In this document: in pieces, positions 17,514-26,082 of the stretch | Numbering within the stretch: position 1 is the stretch's first letter | How the letters are laid out: each line of letters begins with the position of its first letter | Assembly: GCA_029945625.1 (NCBI GenBank) | Contig: JAQSCW010000055.1 | Span: forward strand, 186,001-250,000 | Direction of reading: 5' to 3' | DNA length: 64,000 nucleotides | Origin: a bacterium | Lineage (GTDB): Bacteria; Bacteroidota; Bacteroidia; B-17B0; Aurantibacillaceae | Program-made: the position numbers and the translations under genes | Notes under the pieces: model-generated | Databases searched by the model: none | Seen by the model: only the letters and a program-made list of their open reading frames with translations | Told to the model about the DNA's origin: nothing

Positions 17514-19127
17514 ATGAATGAAATTGGAATCAAAGCAGAGAATGCTTCCGTATCGCAATTGGGCCTTTCAAATGTTGAGATGGCATACTGGAATCTTCAT
17601 CCCAGTGAATTAATTGAAGAAACTATTGTAAGAGGTGAAGGCTTTTTGACCGATGTGGGTGCTCTGGCTATTGATACCGGAGAATTTACGGGAAGATCAC
17701 CGAAAGACAAATACGTTGTGTACGATGATAATACCAAAGACAGTGTGTGGTGGGGTGATGTGAACAACCGTTTTGAGTCGCAGCAATTTGATGCACTTCA
17801 TAATCGGATGCTCGCCTATTATGGGCAAAAAGAGATTTGGGTACGCGATTCCTATGTTTGCGCCGATCCAACTTACCGCATGAATATTCGCGTGGTGACC
17901 GAAACCCCTTGGAGCAGTTTATTTGCACATAACTTATTTTTGCGCCCTACTGCCGAAGAGATCAAGACCTTTAAGCCTGAATGGGTGATCCTAAATGCAC
18001 CGGGATTTAAATCTGATCCAAAGATCGACGGCACCCGCCAGCATAATTTTTGCATTATTAATTTTACAAAAAAGGTGATTTTAATAGGTGGAACGGGTTA
18101 TACCGGAGAAATCAAAAAATCGATCTTCTCGGTTCTTAATTATATTTTGCCGCATCAGAAAAAAGTGCTGAGTATGCACTGTTCTGCCAACATCGGCAAA
18201 GATGGAGATACTGCTATTTTCTTCGGATTGTCGGGAACCGGAAAAACAACTTTAAGTGCCGATCCTTTGCGTAAACTGATTGGTGATGACGAACATGGCT
18301 GGAGCGATAAGGGGGTGTTTAATTTTGAAGGTGGTTGCTACGCAAAATGTGTGGACCTTACTGCCGAGAAAGAACCGCAGATTTTCAGCGCCATTAAATT
18401 CGGCTCCTTGTTAGAGAATATTGCCTGTTACCCTGAAACAGCCACCGTGGATTACGCCAATATCGATCGCACCGAAAATACCCGCGTGAGTTATCCGGCC
18501 TATTATATTGATAATGCGGTGACTCCTGCTATTGGAGATATTCCAAAAAATATTTTCTTCTTAACCTGCGATGCCTTTGGCGTTTTACCTCCCATCAGCA
18601 AATTAACGCCGGGTCAGGCGATGTACAATTTTATTAGTGGTTATACTGCGAAAGTAGCAGGAACCGAAATGGGAATTACGGAACCTACCACTACGTTCTC
18701 CGCTTGTTTTGGAAAAGCATTTTTACCATTACATCCAACCAAATACGCTGAACTTTTAGGTGAGAAGTTGAAAAAGAACAAAGTAAACGTATGGCTGCTC
18801 AACACCGGATGGGTGGGTGGAGCCTATGGTGTAGGTAACCGAATTAAATTATCGTACACCCGTTCTTTAATTACAGCGGCCCTTACCGGCGAACTGGATA
18901 AGGTGGAATATGGAACAACTCCTTTCTTCAAATTGGCATTCCCTAAATCTTGTCCCGGTGTTCCAACAGAAATTCTAGAACCAATCAATGCCTGGAAAGA
19001 CAAAGCGGCGTATAAAAAAGTGGCACAAAATTTGGCCGTTTCTTTTGTGAAGAATTTTGAGCAATATGCTTCTGCCGCTAATGAAGAAATTTTATCGGCG
19101 GCTCCTGCAATTGCAGTAGAAGCGTAA
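17514..19127 (+). CDS. pckA: Phosphoenolpyruvate carboxykinase (ATP)
   Basis: Catalyses oxaloacetate + ATP to phosphoenolpyruvate + CO2 + ADP, the entry step of gluconeogenesis. The 537 residues contain TGRSPKDKY (substrate loop), the kinase-1a P-loop GLSGTGKTTLS, the kinase-2 metal site IGDDEHGW, FNFEGGCYAK and NTGWVGGAYG, all diagnostic of the ATP-dependent family. The length is normal. A TAATTTCG -7-like box lies at 17482-17489, 24 nt before the ATG, and a terminator follows the stop. The gene is monocistronic as far as can be seen. Confidence 0.97.
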   Translation: MNEIGIKAENASVSQLGLSNVEMAYWNLHPSELIEETIVRGEGFLTDVGALAIDTGEFTGRSPKDKYVVYDDNTKDSVWWGDVNNRFESQQFDALHNRMLAYYGQKEIWVRDSYVCADPTYRMNIRVVTETPWSSLFAHNLFLRPTAEEIKTFKPEWVILNAPGFKSDPKIDGTRQHNFCIINFTKKVILIGGTGYTGEIKKSIFSVLNYILPHQKKVLSMHCSANIGKDGDTAIFFGLSGTGKTTLSADPLRKLIGDDEHGWSDKGVFNFEGGCYAKCVDLTAEKEPQIFSAIKFGSLLENIACYPETATVDYANIDRTENTRVSYPAYYIDNAVTPAIGDIPKNIFFLTCDAFGVLPPISKLTPGQAMYNFISGYTAKVAGTEMGITEPTTTFSACFGKAFLPLHPTKYAELLGEKLKKNKVNVWLLNTGWVGGAYGVGNRIKLSYTRSLITAALTGELDKVEYGTTPFFKLAFPKSCPGVPTEILEPINAWKDKAAYKKVAQNLAVSFVKNFEQYASAANEEILSAAPAIAVEA

Positions 19128-19150
19128 TAAATTTTTATAGTTTGATAAAG

Positions 19151-19181
19151 ATCCTCGTTAGAAATGACGGGGATTTTTTTT
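19151..19181 (+). terminator. Rho-independent terminator after pckA
   Basis: ATCCTCG (19151-19157) pairs with CGGGGAT (19168-19174), six Watson-Crick pairs and one G-T pair with a 10-nt loop, and is followed by eight T residues. It lies 23 bp after the pckA stop codon. Confidence 0.7.
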
Positions 19182-19212
19182 GACAAAGAAAGTTTCGCAA
19201 AAAAAGTTTACT

Positions 19213-19510
19213 TAGTCGACCCTCAAAAAGTCTGGATGCCTTATAAGTACAAAGGTTATAATGAATATAAGAGGGGCCTAGTTTACTGGAAAAGCTCCAT
19301 GTTGATTTGAAAACTGGAATATTCTCAACACCGACATTTCTAAAAATATATTGATGATTTCGATTTTTATGAAACGGGGATCTGCGCCAGGGACACGCAG
19401 GGGCAGTTCTTTTCGGCCACTTCGGCCGAAAAAACCGAAGCGAAGCGGAGCCCGAAGTGGCCCGCCTGGGCGCCCAAAAAAAATAAAAATAACTTTTTGA
19501 GGTTCGACTA
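19213..19510. repeat. 298-bp intergenic element bounded by 19-bp inverted repeats
   Basis: The left end TAGTCGACCCTCAAAAAGT (19213-19231) is matched in inverse orientation at the right end (19492-19510) with one mismatch. The interior is AT-rich on the left and GC-rich on the right, with a perfect hairpin at 19410-19432 and a GGGCGCCCA box at 19468-19476. It fills the gap between convergent pckA and the nuclease gene; the last three bases of the right repeat form the nuclease stop codon. Partial relatives lie at 20437-20461 and 23394-23482. No transposase is present, so this could be a non-autonomous (MITE-like) element or another dispersed repeat. Confidence 0.6.
19410..19432. terminator. 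Perfect hairpin, possible bidirectional terminator
   Basis: TTTTCGGCC (19410-19418) pairs perfectly with GGCCGAAAA (19424-19432) around a 5-nt loop. The A/T runs at the stem base resemble a terminator for both strands, which fits the position between two convergent genes. It lies inside the inverted-repeat element. Confidence 0.5.
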
Positions 19511-20320
19511 CTTAATATCAAACTCAACAAAAACAGGTAGATGATCCGAAATCTTTCGGGCAATTTTCAACGTGGCAAAACTTTTGTAAAATTCAATCAC
19601 ACCACTGCTTTTAAGCGTCACGCGTGTGCTGTCATAAAACACATTGTCGTATTCGGAAGCCAGACAATTAGTACCCTGGCACTCGTTCTTCAGCGAGGTC
19701 TTTTGATTGATTAAAGCGGGTTTATAGTTCATGGCTTTTAAAGGACCAAAGACCGAATGCGATTGAGGACAATTAAAATCGCCGCAAAACAAAATCGTTT
19801 TACCGGGGTAATGTGCGGGAATAAATCGCAAGTACTTAATTTCTCGCTCGGGCTGTTTCGATTTTGGCACTGCATGCAAGGCCGCTACCATGAATTCTTT
19901 GTTGTTCTCCGAAAAGTTGGCCAGATAGGGCTCACGTTCAATTTCTACTCGGTAATTGGTATCAAGACGGGCATCCCCCAATTTTTTTAGTTTGGACGTT
20001 TTCCACAAAAAGGCATAACGTTCGGTGCTGCCGGGATAACTTTGTGTGGGATCACTTATGCAATAATCCCATTTACTTCCTTTGCGATTGAGTTCATCGG
20101 CCAACCGCGCCACCGCCTGTGCGCCACCATTACCTGCCACCACTTCTACAACGGCCACCAAATCAAAATTAGTTAAGGTGCCTGCTATAAAGGTAATGGT
20201 ACTGTCACTTTTTGATCGGCCGAAATTCTCGAGATTCCAGGAACAGAATTTGATCTGAGCCTGTTGACTCTGAAACAGAACAAAAAAGACAAAAACCAAC
20301 AAGAATCCTTTTACCTTCAT
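19508..20320 (-). CDS. Exported endonuclease/exonuclease/phosphatase-family protein
   Basis: A 270-residue DNase I-like protein with a signal peptide (about 1-21, ending QSQQAQ). Catalytic-core motifs are visible: SWNLENFG near residue 27, VVEVV in place of the usual metal-binding QE segment, AALHAVPKS, CGDFNCPQSH and the C-terminal SDHLPVFVEF. The family cleaves phosphodiester bonds in nucleic acids or phospholipids; an extracytoplasmic nuclease for phosphate or nucleotide scavenging is possible but inferred. The TAG stop is formed by the end of the neighbouring inverted repeat, so the original 3' end may have been changed by insertion of that element. A TACCTTTC box lies 7 nt upstream of the ATG. 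Confidence 0.8.
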   Translation of the reverse strand: MKVKGFLLVFVFFVLFQSQQAQIKFCSWNLENFGRSKSDSTITFIAGTLTNFDLVAVVEVVAGNGGAQAVARLADELNRKGSKWDYCISDPTQSYPGSTERYAFLWKTSKLKKLGDARLDTNYRVEIEREPYLANFSENNKEFMVAALHAVPKSKQPEREIKYLRFIPAHYPGKTILFCGDFNCPQSHSVFGPLKAMNYKPALINQKTSLKNECQGTNCLASEYDNVFYDSTRVTLKSSGVIEFYKSFATLKIARKISDHLPVFVEFDIK

Positions 20321-20436
20321 ACGACCCGAAAGGTAGGAATTATTTTTTCGGAGGGAACGTGATCAAATGAAAATTTGGAGAGAAGTGTTTTTGAGCGGGT
20401 CAAATGGCGATGAAGGCCTGCCATAAGTAGATGAGG

Positions 20437-20461
20437 CCTTCGCTTCATGGTGGGGCGCCCA
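20437..20461. repeat. Dispersed repeat copy with GGGCGCCCA core
   Basis: The 25-bp segment beginning CCTTCGCTTCATGG and ending GGGGCGCCCA is found in inverse orientation at 23459-23482, differing by one inserted G. The GGGCGCCCA core also occurs at 19468-19476. It lies in the gap between the nuclease gene and the coiled-coil gene. Confidence 0.6.
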
Positions 20462-20497
20462 AAGAATGCAAAAAAAGACAATTCTTGATTTGCTTAT

Positions 20498-20965
20498 TTA
20501 ATCATGCAGTAAATGAAGCAATTTATCACTTTCCAATACATGCTCCGTAATGGTAAAGATCTTTTTCTTCAAATCTCTAAACTGTTTTAAATGCTCCGCG
20601 AGTTCGTTTTCCAATTGCACATGTTCCTTTCTAAACCAGTCTTCCTCCTGATGAAAGGCATTTTCCATAAGCAATTGCAAATCGCCGAGGTGCTTTTTTA
20701 GTTTTTCATTCAGCACTTTTTGGTGTTTGTTCATATCACTTAAATGCTGAACCAGAAGTTGTACCTCCGAAACACTTTCCTTTTTAATGAGCCAGATAAA
20801 ATACTTGCCAATGAGGTGATCGAGAAAGGTTAACTCATCGCTGTAAAATTTCAAATCCGAACGCCAGTGGTCGGTTAATGCATAAATTTCCTGCCACGAA
20901 GCAGTGTGCAGAAATTCATTATTGGGCCTAACTCTAAATTCTTTCATGTGATTTGTTTTTTTCAT
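20498..20965 (-). CDS. Hypothetical coiled-coil protein
   Basis: A 155-residue protein of unknown function, rich in Leu, Lys, Glu and His, with long helices of coiled-coil type. It contains EVQLLVQHLSDMNKHQKVLNEK, KKHLGDLQLLMENAFHQEEDW and LENELAEHLKQFRDLKKKIF. No signal peptide or membrane segment was seen, so it is probably cytoplasmic. The frame can be extended to 21064, but the extension lies upstream of a TATCTTTG promoter box at 20998-21005 and has a Cys/Arg-rich non-protein-like composition, so I start at ATG 20965 (ATG 20947 is the next choice). Neighbours give no hint of function. Confidence 0.6.
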   Translation of the reverse strand: MKKTNHMKEFRVRPNNEFLHTASWQEIYALTDHWRSDLKFYSDELTFLDHLIGKYFIWLIKKESVSEVQLLVQHLSDMNKHQKVLNEKLKKHLGDLQLLMENAFHQEEDWFRKEHVQLENELAEHLKQFRDLKKKIFTITEHVLESDKLLHLLHD

Positions 20966-20997
20966 GAATTGATGTTCAGAACAACACCTCGAACACA

Positions 20998-21005
20998 CAA
21001 AGATA
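20998..21005 (-). promoter_or_regulatory. TAnnTTTG -7 element of the coiled-coil gene
   Basis: TATCTTTG on the minus strand, 32 nt upstream of ATG 20965. It argues against the longer frame that would start at 21064. Confidence 0.4.
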
Positions 21006-21094
21006 CGGAAGAGGGGGTTATGTCTGCGCATGATTTTTATCACGCGGGGAGATGATTCAGGCAAAAAAAATAATCTGCCCGGGACAGCGCCGGT

Positions 21095-22303
21095 CTACAG
21101 TTTTAATTTGATGAGTTCTTCCAGTTTTTTTTCGGCAGTGGGACCGAAACTATAACTCGAATAAATGATCTTTCCCTTCTGGTTGATGAGGTAAAAAGTG
21201 GGGTAGGTCCAGATCCTGAACGCGGCGGCAAGTTCTTTTCTTCCCATAGCGGCCGGAAAGGTGATTCCTTTTTGTTTTAAAAAAATAGAAACATCGCCGG
21301 CAACGGCATCATATGTATCGATGCCAATCACCATTAGCCCTTTGTCTTTGTAGGTAGTGTATAACCGTTGAAAAGAGCCCATGGCTCTGGTGCTGGGGAA
21401 AGAGCTGGTGTAGAAGAAATTAACCAAAACTAATTTTCCTTTCAAGTCTCTTGCTTTGATTCTCTCACCCTGAAGTGTGTTCAAGTCGAGTTCCGGAGCC
21501 AGGGTCTCTAAGGGTAAAATGCCCGACGTGTGTGATGAAATATAGCCATGCACGTTGTAATAATTTGGAATCGAATTTAAGCTGAGCATGCTTTGATCCT
21601 TCAAATTATTGAGTTCGTATTTGCCCAGCGTGAATTTTTCGTACTGGTGAAGGGTGTCCGCTTTCACTAGCACATCAAACTGCAGTGAATACTGAATGGG
21701 AATGAGATCCTTTTTATTGATCCAATAATCATACGTGTAAAGCAGGTCGCGGGTACCCTCGTTGCTCTTCACTTTTGGAGTTTCAATTACCCGCACATGA
21801 TAGGCTAGACGCCCGTTTATCATTTCTTCCTTGAGGAGGTTGAACGATTGGGCAGGATCAATGATGTCGGAGTCGTGTTTCATGGGCCAACTGTCGAGAC
21901 TGGTGAGTGGAGTGTAAAACGTGTAATTTTGGTGCAGACGTTTGATCTCGGCCGCCCATCGTTCGGTTGATAGGATCTCAGCACTGCTGTCGGTCGACGA
22001 AAGTTTTGCGAAATCTTTCCCTGTGTACATAAAATCACCAAAATACTTGTCCCTAAAAAAACCACGGTAATTAAAGGCAAAGGTGTACAAGGTATCGTCC
22101 CGTAATTTACTATAGCTGCAATGAAAAGCAGTTTGAAGGGTATCGCTGCTGCTCATAAACTTCATGTGTTTGGTCATTTCGTAATACCCGTTTTTTACCG
22201 CCTGACATTTATAAAAAGAGGAGTGCATGATTTTTTTTGCATCCTGAGAATAGGAAATCACGGAACTAAGAAAGAGGGCATAAAAAAGAAGCGGAAATCT
22301 CAT
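21095..22303 (-). CDS. TlpA/AhpC-like thioredoxin-fold protein lacking the CxxC
   Basis: A 402-residue exported protein. The signal peptide is at 1-20 (LLFYALFLSSVISYSQ). A long N-terminal domain (about 25-260) resembles those of other Bacteroidetes TlpA-like proteins, and the C-terminal thioredoxin-like domain (about 268-402) contains GKLVLVNFFYTSSFPSTRAM, then GLMVIGID and the cis-Pro loop TYPTFYLI. At the position of the usual WCxxC the sequence is SSFPS, so both redox cysteines are serines (about residues 301 and 304). The protein may bind rather than oxidise or reduce partners. ATG 22303 is preferred over an in-frame TTG two codons upstream. It is an isolated gene on the minus strand. 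Confidence 0.78.
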   Translation of the reverse strand: MRFPLLFYALFLSSVISYSQDAKKIMHSSFYKCQAVKNGYYEMTKHMKFMSSSDTLQTAFHCSYSKLRDDTLYTFAFNYRGFFRDKYFGDFMYTGKDFAKLSSTDSSAEILSTERWAAEIKRLHQNYTFYTPLTSLDSWPMKHDSDIIDPAQSFNLLKEEMINGRLAYHVRVIETPKVKSNEGTRDLLYTYDYWINKKDLIPIQYSLQFDVLVKADTLHQYEKFTLGKYELNNLKDQSMLSLNSIPNYYNVHGYISSHTSGILPLETLAPELDLNTLQGERIKARDLKGKLVLVNFFYTSSFPSTRAMGSFQRLYTTYKDKGLMVIGIDTYDAVAGDVSIFLKQKGITFPAAMGRKELAAAFRIWTYPTFYLINQKGKIIYSSYSFGPTAEKKLEELIKLKL

Positions 22304-22559
22304 GTGCAAAAAAAGTACGGTTAAAAAAATTATTCAAAAAAAAGAACGGAATAAAGTTAAGGTTTTATTGCCTTTTGCTGTGCGCGATGTGGCATTTGTG
22401 TAAGAAATAATTTCGTCTTAAACTAATGTCTTTTCGTCTAAAGGATGGAGCCTTTCATCTTGTTTTTTAGGTGAAGAACAGGATTTTTCGCAGGCAGGGG
22501 ATCAATTTTTTTAATGAATATAGTAGAGAGATTGATCTCTCAAGGCTAATTTATCCTCC

Positions 22560-22793
22560 TCACTTACTCATAATAATGAACCAGTCCCACTCAGCGGGGT
22601 CTCCTATCCCCACACTTGGCGTATATAAAAAGTAGCCGATCTTTTTGTTGGTTCTTCGATACTGTGAAACGATCTCCAATTTGTTGATGGCGTTCCAGAG
22701 GAGTGAAAGATCGGCACTTTGACCTTTAAAAAGTCTCTGAAACTTTGAATCTGCGGGTGTTGCAAGCGCATCTTCTATGGGACGTTGGTCATT
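22560..22793 (-). pseudogene. C-terminal remnant of an unrecognised protein
   Basis: On the minus strand 77 uninterrupted codons encode a protein-like sequence with segments LSLLWNAINKLEIVSQYRR, KKIGYFLYTP, GIGDPAEWDW and the end FIIMSK before TGA. It begins right after an in-frame TAA at 22794-22796 and has no early ATG, GTG or TTG, so it looks like the 3' part of a gene whose front is lost. Trp, Tyr and Gly use is normal for a real protein. I do not recognise the family. The remaining parts of the 572-bp gap (22304-22559 and 22794-22875) show nothing I can name. Confidence 0.5.
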
Positions 22794-22875
22794 TTATAAA
22801 TGCAGAAATGGTTCGCGAAATGCTAAACGAGAAAATGCCCCGAATGACGCGATAGGTGCTGTTTTGGGTAGGTCC

Positions 22876-23316
22876 TTAATCTCGGATGCCACTCACTTCT
22901 CTAAAAATAAATTCTGTTTTTGAACTGTCTTGGTAGGTATCAAACTTAAGGCCTTTAAATTCGGCACCTTTATAGCCCAGCATTTTATTTTTTAAAACAT
23001 TTTCAATGCCTTTACGCGAGTCCTTAATGTCCAGAATCATGTCGGCACAAAGATCCTCGCCCTTGAGATGCACGCGGATATGTTCTGTAACACCTGGGGA
23101 GGTGGATGGTTCACTCCAGTAAGCACTCATCCAATAGGTGAGCTTTGATTGATCCGTTTTAGTCAGTTGATTCACCAATTCGTCTTTGTAAACTTTTGTG
23201 TCGGGTGAATACGTGGCAAAGATGTTATTGCTGGTTTTGCACTCGGGACTGCCACAATTGGAGGTAATTAGGACGAGTGCTATGAGCGGCAGAATAAGGG
23301 TTGCAGTTTTTGGCAT
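22876..23316 (-). CDS. Hypothetical lipoprotein
   Basis: A 146-residue predicted lipoprotein: signal MPKTATLILPLIALVLITSNC with the lipobox Cys at 21 and a second Cys shortly after (PECKTS). The mature part contains YWMSAYWSEPSTSPGVTEHI, GEDLCADMILDIKD and a C-terminal FIFREVSGIRD. I recognise no family. The next genes on either side are distant, so it is probably transcribed alone. Confidence 0.65.
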   Translation of the reverse strand: MPKTATLILPLIALVLITSNCGSPECKTSNNIFATYSPDTKVYKDELVNQLTKTDQSKLTYWMSAYWSEPSTSPGVTEHIRVHLKGEDLCADMILDIKDSRKGIENVLKNKMLGYKGAEFKGLKFDTYQDSSKTEFIFREVSGIRD

Positions 23317-23985
23317 GTCGTTTTTTTGTTCTTTAAACGGTTTTTTGTTTGGAATATTGTATACTGTTCCTTAATGAGAGGGTGACCGATAATTAGTCGA
23401 TTTTCAAAAAGTATTTTTTTATTTCTTGGCTCCTACGCTGAAGCTTCTGCGGAAAGCGTGGGCGCCCACCATGAAGCGAAGGTTTCGTGTATTTTGGCCA
23501 GGACCTCTGCTTCATATGGCCCGGCGCAGAGTTTACCCCGACGAAAGTCGAATTGTCGGCATCTAAAATCAAAAAAAACTAAGATAGCCAATTTAATGGG
23601 CGGGTTCCTCTTACTTCTACGATTTGCGGTGGTCCCGACATCCGTCGGGAGCGATTTGGTGCGGGGACTTGCGAGAGCAAGTAGCCAGCCCGTGTAAAGC
23701 AATTTTTCGTTGAATGGGTATTGGGTATTGCACCTCTTGCGAAAAATGAGGGTTGGCAAATCGCCTTGATTTTTTGCCCGTCCGACCGACACAAGAAGAT
23801 GTTTGCTCTGGCCGGGCGGGGTTCTTTTATACTTGTGCTGAGCTATAGCCGAAGTATCAAGGGAAAAGAACGAAGAAAATTTATAACGAATATCCAAAAA
23901 AATTCTATGAAGCCTTGTCCCGAAAGCTTTCGGGATTGGCTCTCCTCTTCCAGTTGTGATTAAAAGAAAAACTAAGCAACCAATA
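23317..23985. repeat. 669-bp gene-free region built of dispersed repeats and hairpins
   Basis: Several repeat pieces follow each other. 23394-23412 matches the terminal repeat of the 19213-19510 element (16 of 19 bases). 23459-23482 is the inverse of the repeat at 20437-20461. 23633-23650 is a perfect hairpin (TCCCGAC/GTCGGGA, 4-nt loop) and 23667-23682 another (ACTTGC/GCAAGT, GAGA loop). 23896-23951 resembles 34292-34349 and contains a CCCGAAAGCTTTCGGG palindrome. A 154-codon open frame crosses this stretch but reads through the repeats and is not a credible gene. Such mosaics are common between genes of Bacteroidetes. Confidence 0.6.
23896..23951. repeat. Dispersed repeat with CGAAAGCTTTCG palindrome, copy 1
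   Basis: The segment starts with an A-run and ATTCTA, continues through GCCTTG and the palindrome CCCGAAAGCTTTCGGG and ends in CTCTTCC. It aligns along its whole length with 34292-34349, which has a shortened palindrome (CGAAAGCTTTCG) and the same ATTCTA and GCCTTG blocks. Confidence 0.55.
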
Positions 23986-24933
23986 TTACCTTACTGTTTC
24001 CAGTGATTTTAAAATCGCTTTCTCTACATCTATGTGAATATTATCATAATCGCCCCGCACAAAAGCCTTACCGGTTACCTTTTCGTATAATTCAATATAA
24101 CGCGCGCTGATCTCATTCACCCATGTTTCATTCATATCGGGCACCTTCTGACCTTCCTTTCCCTGAAAGCCATTTTCGATCAACCACCTTCGCACAAATT
24201 CTTTACTCAGTTGTTTTTGCTCTTCGCCTTTTTTCTGACGCTCCGCATACCCTTCCTGATAAAAATAACGCGATGAATCGGGGGTATGAATTTCATCCAT
24301 CAAATAAATCTCACCTTTATACAAACCAAATTCATATTTGGTATCCACCAAAATCAATCCCATGTTGTTGGCGATCTCTTGACCGCGTTGGTAAAGAGCG
24401 AGCGTATACTGTTCGAGTTGTTCGTAATGTTCTTTGCTTACAATGCCTTGTTTAATGATCTCTTCGCGACTAATGTCTTCGTCATGTCCTTCGGAAGCTT
24501 TGGTTGTGGGAGTGATGATGGGTGTTGGAAATTTATCATTTTCTTTTAATCCTTCAGGCAAGGTAATGCCGCACAAAGTTCTCAAACCACTGTTATAGGT
24601 GCGGGCGGCATGTCCGGCCAAATACCCGCGTACCACCATTTCCACTTTAAAAGGCTGACACATGCGGCCAATGCTCACATTGGGATGCGGTGTGGCAAGT
24701 AACCAATTAGGAACAATGTCGCGGGTGGCGTGTAAAAATTGTTCGGCGATTTGATTCAAAACTTGTCCCTTGTAGGGAATACCTTTTGGCAACACCACAT
24801 CAAACGCACTGATGCGATCACTGGCGATCATTACCAGAATAGAATCTCCGATGGTGTACACATCACGTACTTTCCCTTTATAATAAGCAGTTTGATTGGG
24901 AAATTTAAAGTTGGTAAGATCGAGCGTTTTCAT
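23986..24933 (-). CDS. purC: SAICAR synthetase (phosphoribosylaminoimidazole-succinocarboxamide synthase)
   Basis: Joins CAIR with aspartate using ATP in purine synthesis. The 315 residues have the family landmarks: [13 protein letters not shown] at the nucleotide-binding N-terminus, [48 protein letters not shown], and [29 protein letters not shown]. This is the longer variant of PurC (about 300 residues) rather than the 240-residue form. A second purine gene, purF, is on the same strand at 34.4 kb, but they are not in one operon. The GHMP kinase gene ends its transcript 25 bp upstream, so the two may be co-transcribed. Confidence 0.96.
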   Translation of the reverse strand: MKTLDLTNFKFPNQTAYYKGKVRDVYTIGDSILVMIASDRISAFDVVLPKGIPYKGQVLNQIAEQFLHATRDIVPNWLLATPHPNVSIGRMCQPFKVEMVVRGYLAGHAARTYNSGLRTLCGITLPEGLKENDKFPTPIITPTTKASEGHDEDISREEIIKQGIVSKEHYEQLEQYTLALYQRGQEIANNMGLILVDTKYEFGLYKGEIYLMDEIHTPDSSRYFYQEGYAERQKKGEEQKQLSKEFVRRWLIENGFQGKEGQKVPDMNETWVNEISARYIELYEKVTGKAFVRGDYDNIHIDVEKAILKSLETVR

Positions 24934-24958
24934 AGAAAAGGGATTTTAAAATAAAAAA

Positions 24959-25978
24959 TTAGTTGATGCGCCAGGTCACTAAACCTTGTTGGGTGAATTG
25001 AAACGGTTGAATGCGGCCGCCCATAGTTTCAATGGCATGCGCCACATGAATTTTTGTGACGTCGGGACAATAGAAGAACATAAAGCCACCACCGCCGGCG
25101 CCTGAGATCTTTCCGCCGGTAGCGCCATGTTCGAGCGCTTTTTCGTAAATGGAATCAATTAACGTATTGCTGATGCTTTTCGCCATTTGTTTTTTATTGG
25201 ACCAGCCGAATTTGAGAATCTCCCCAATTTTAGTCAACTCTCCGCGCAGCAAGGCATCTTTCATTTGATGGGCCTGTGCTTTTAAATTATGCATGGCATC
25301 GACACTCTTGGTGTTTTTTTCATTTACATTCTTCACCTGCTCATTGATGATAGTGGCCGAAAGTCGTTGCGTATCGGTATAATATAAGAGTAAACTAAAT
25401 TCCAATTCATGAATGATCTCGGGTTTTAACTGCAGGGGATTTACGATCACTTTATCATTTCCTAAAAATTCGATAAAGTTAATGCCACCAAAAGTGGCAG
25501 CGTATTGATCTTGTTTTCCTCCCGACATATTTAGGTCGTTACGCTCGATCTCAAACGCCAAATGCGCGATATCGTATTTTGCGAGTGGCAGATTGAGCCA
25601 TTCCACAAACGCGCCAAGCAACGACACCACAATGGTGGAGGAAGTGCCTAAGCCTGATCCTTGAGGAGCTTCCACCCAAGAGGTGAGTCGGAAGGACAAA
25701 GGTTTTAAATGAAATTGTTTCACAAGGCGGTTGTACACGCCGATGAATAATTCAAAATCTTCGCTGAGTGCCAATTCCTTCTCTGAATCAAGGATAAGCG
25801 TTGCATCTTCTTTTACGAATTCGATTTTGCCATTGGTGAGGGGCTGCAAGGTGGCATAAGCATACAAATTGATGGTCGCATTTAAAATGGCACCGCCGTA
25901 AATTTCCGAATACGGGCTCACATCGGTTCCCCCGCCCGCCAGGCCAATTCGTAAGGGCGCTTTACTCCTAATAAACAT
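24959..25978 (-). CDS. GHMP kinase, D-glycero-D-manno-heptose 7-phosphate kinase-like (HddA type)
   Basis: A 339-residue sugar kinase of the GHMP superfamily. Motif 1 is APLRIGLAGGGTDVSPY (about 7-23), motif 2 the ATP loop PQGSGLGTSST (about 107-117) and motif 3 KISGAGGGGFMFF near 290. The AGGGTDV opening is typical of the HddA/Fkp group, which phosphorylates heptose 7-phosphate or fucose. A heptose 7-phosphate kinase feeding GDP-heptose for surface glycans is the best guess; no other heptose gene lies nearby. A TACTTTTG -7 box ends 4 nt before the ATG, so the transcript may be leaderless. Confidence 0.82.
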   Translation of the reverse strand: MFIRSKAPLRIGLAGGGTDVSPYSEIYGGAILNATINLYAYATLQPLTNGKIEFVKEDATLILDSEKELALSEDFELFIGVYNRLVKQFHLKPLSFRLTSWVEAPQGSGLGTSSTIVVSLLGAFVEWLNLPLAKYDIAHLAFEIERNDLNMSGGKQDQYAATFGGINFIEFLGNDKVIVNPLQLKPEIIHELEFSLLLYYTDTQRLSATIINEQVKNVNEKNTKSVDAMHNLKAQAHQMKDALLRGELTKIGEILKFGWSNKKQMAKSISNTLIDSIYEKALEHGATGGKISGAGGGGFMFFYCPDVTKIHVAHAIETMGGRIQPFQFTQQGLVTWRIN

Positions 25979-25982
25979 GCGG

Positions 25983-25990
25983 CAAAAGTA
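25983..25990 (-). promoter_or_regulatory. TAnnTTTG -7 element 4 nt from the GHMP kinase start
   Basis: TACTTTTG on the minus strand, an exact match to the -7 consensus, separated from ATG 25978 by 4 nt. The spacing equals that at idi (9505-9512) and the inositol monophosphatase gene (53011-53018). Confidence 0.5.
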
Positions 25991-26082
25991 ACTAAAAAAA
26001 CTGTTTTTGGGGAGTGATTTTCTTCAAAATGGCTCGTGAGAGGAACTTTCAGTTCTCCCTTACCGGAGACCGAAAAACGCTC

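Noticed and set aside
23433-23897. 154-codon frame on the minus strand
   Set aside because: It reads through dispersed repeats and hairpins, has a TTG-poor, Pro/Arg-rich composition and no conserved-looking segment.
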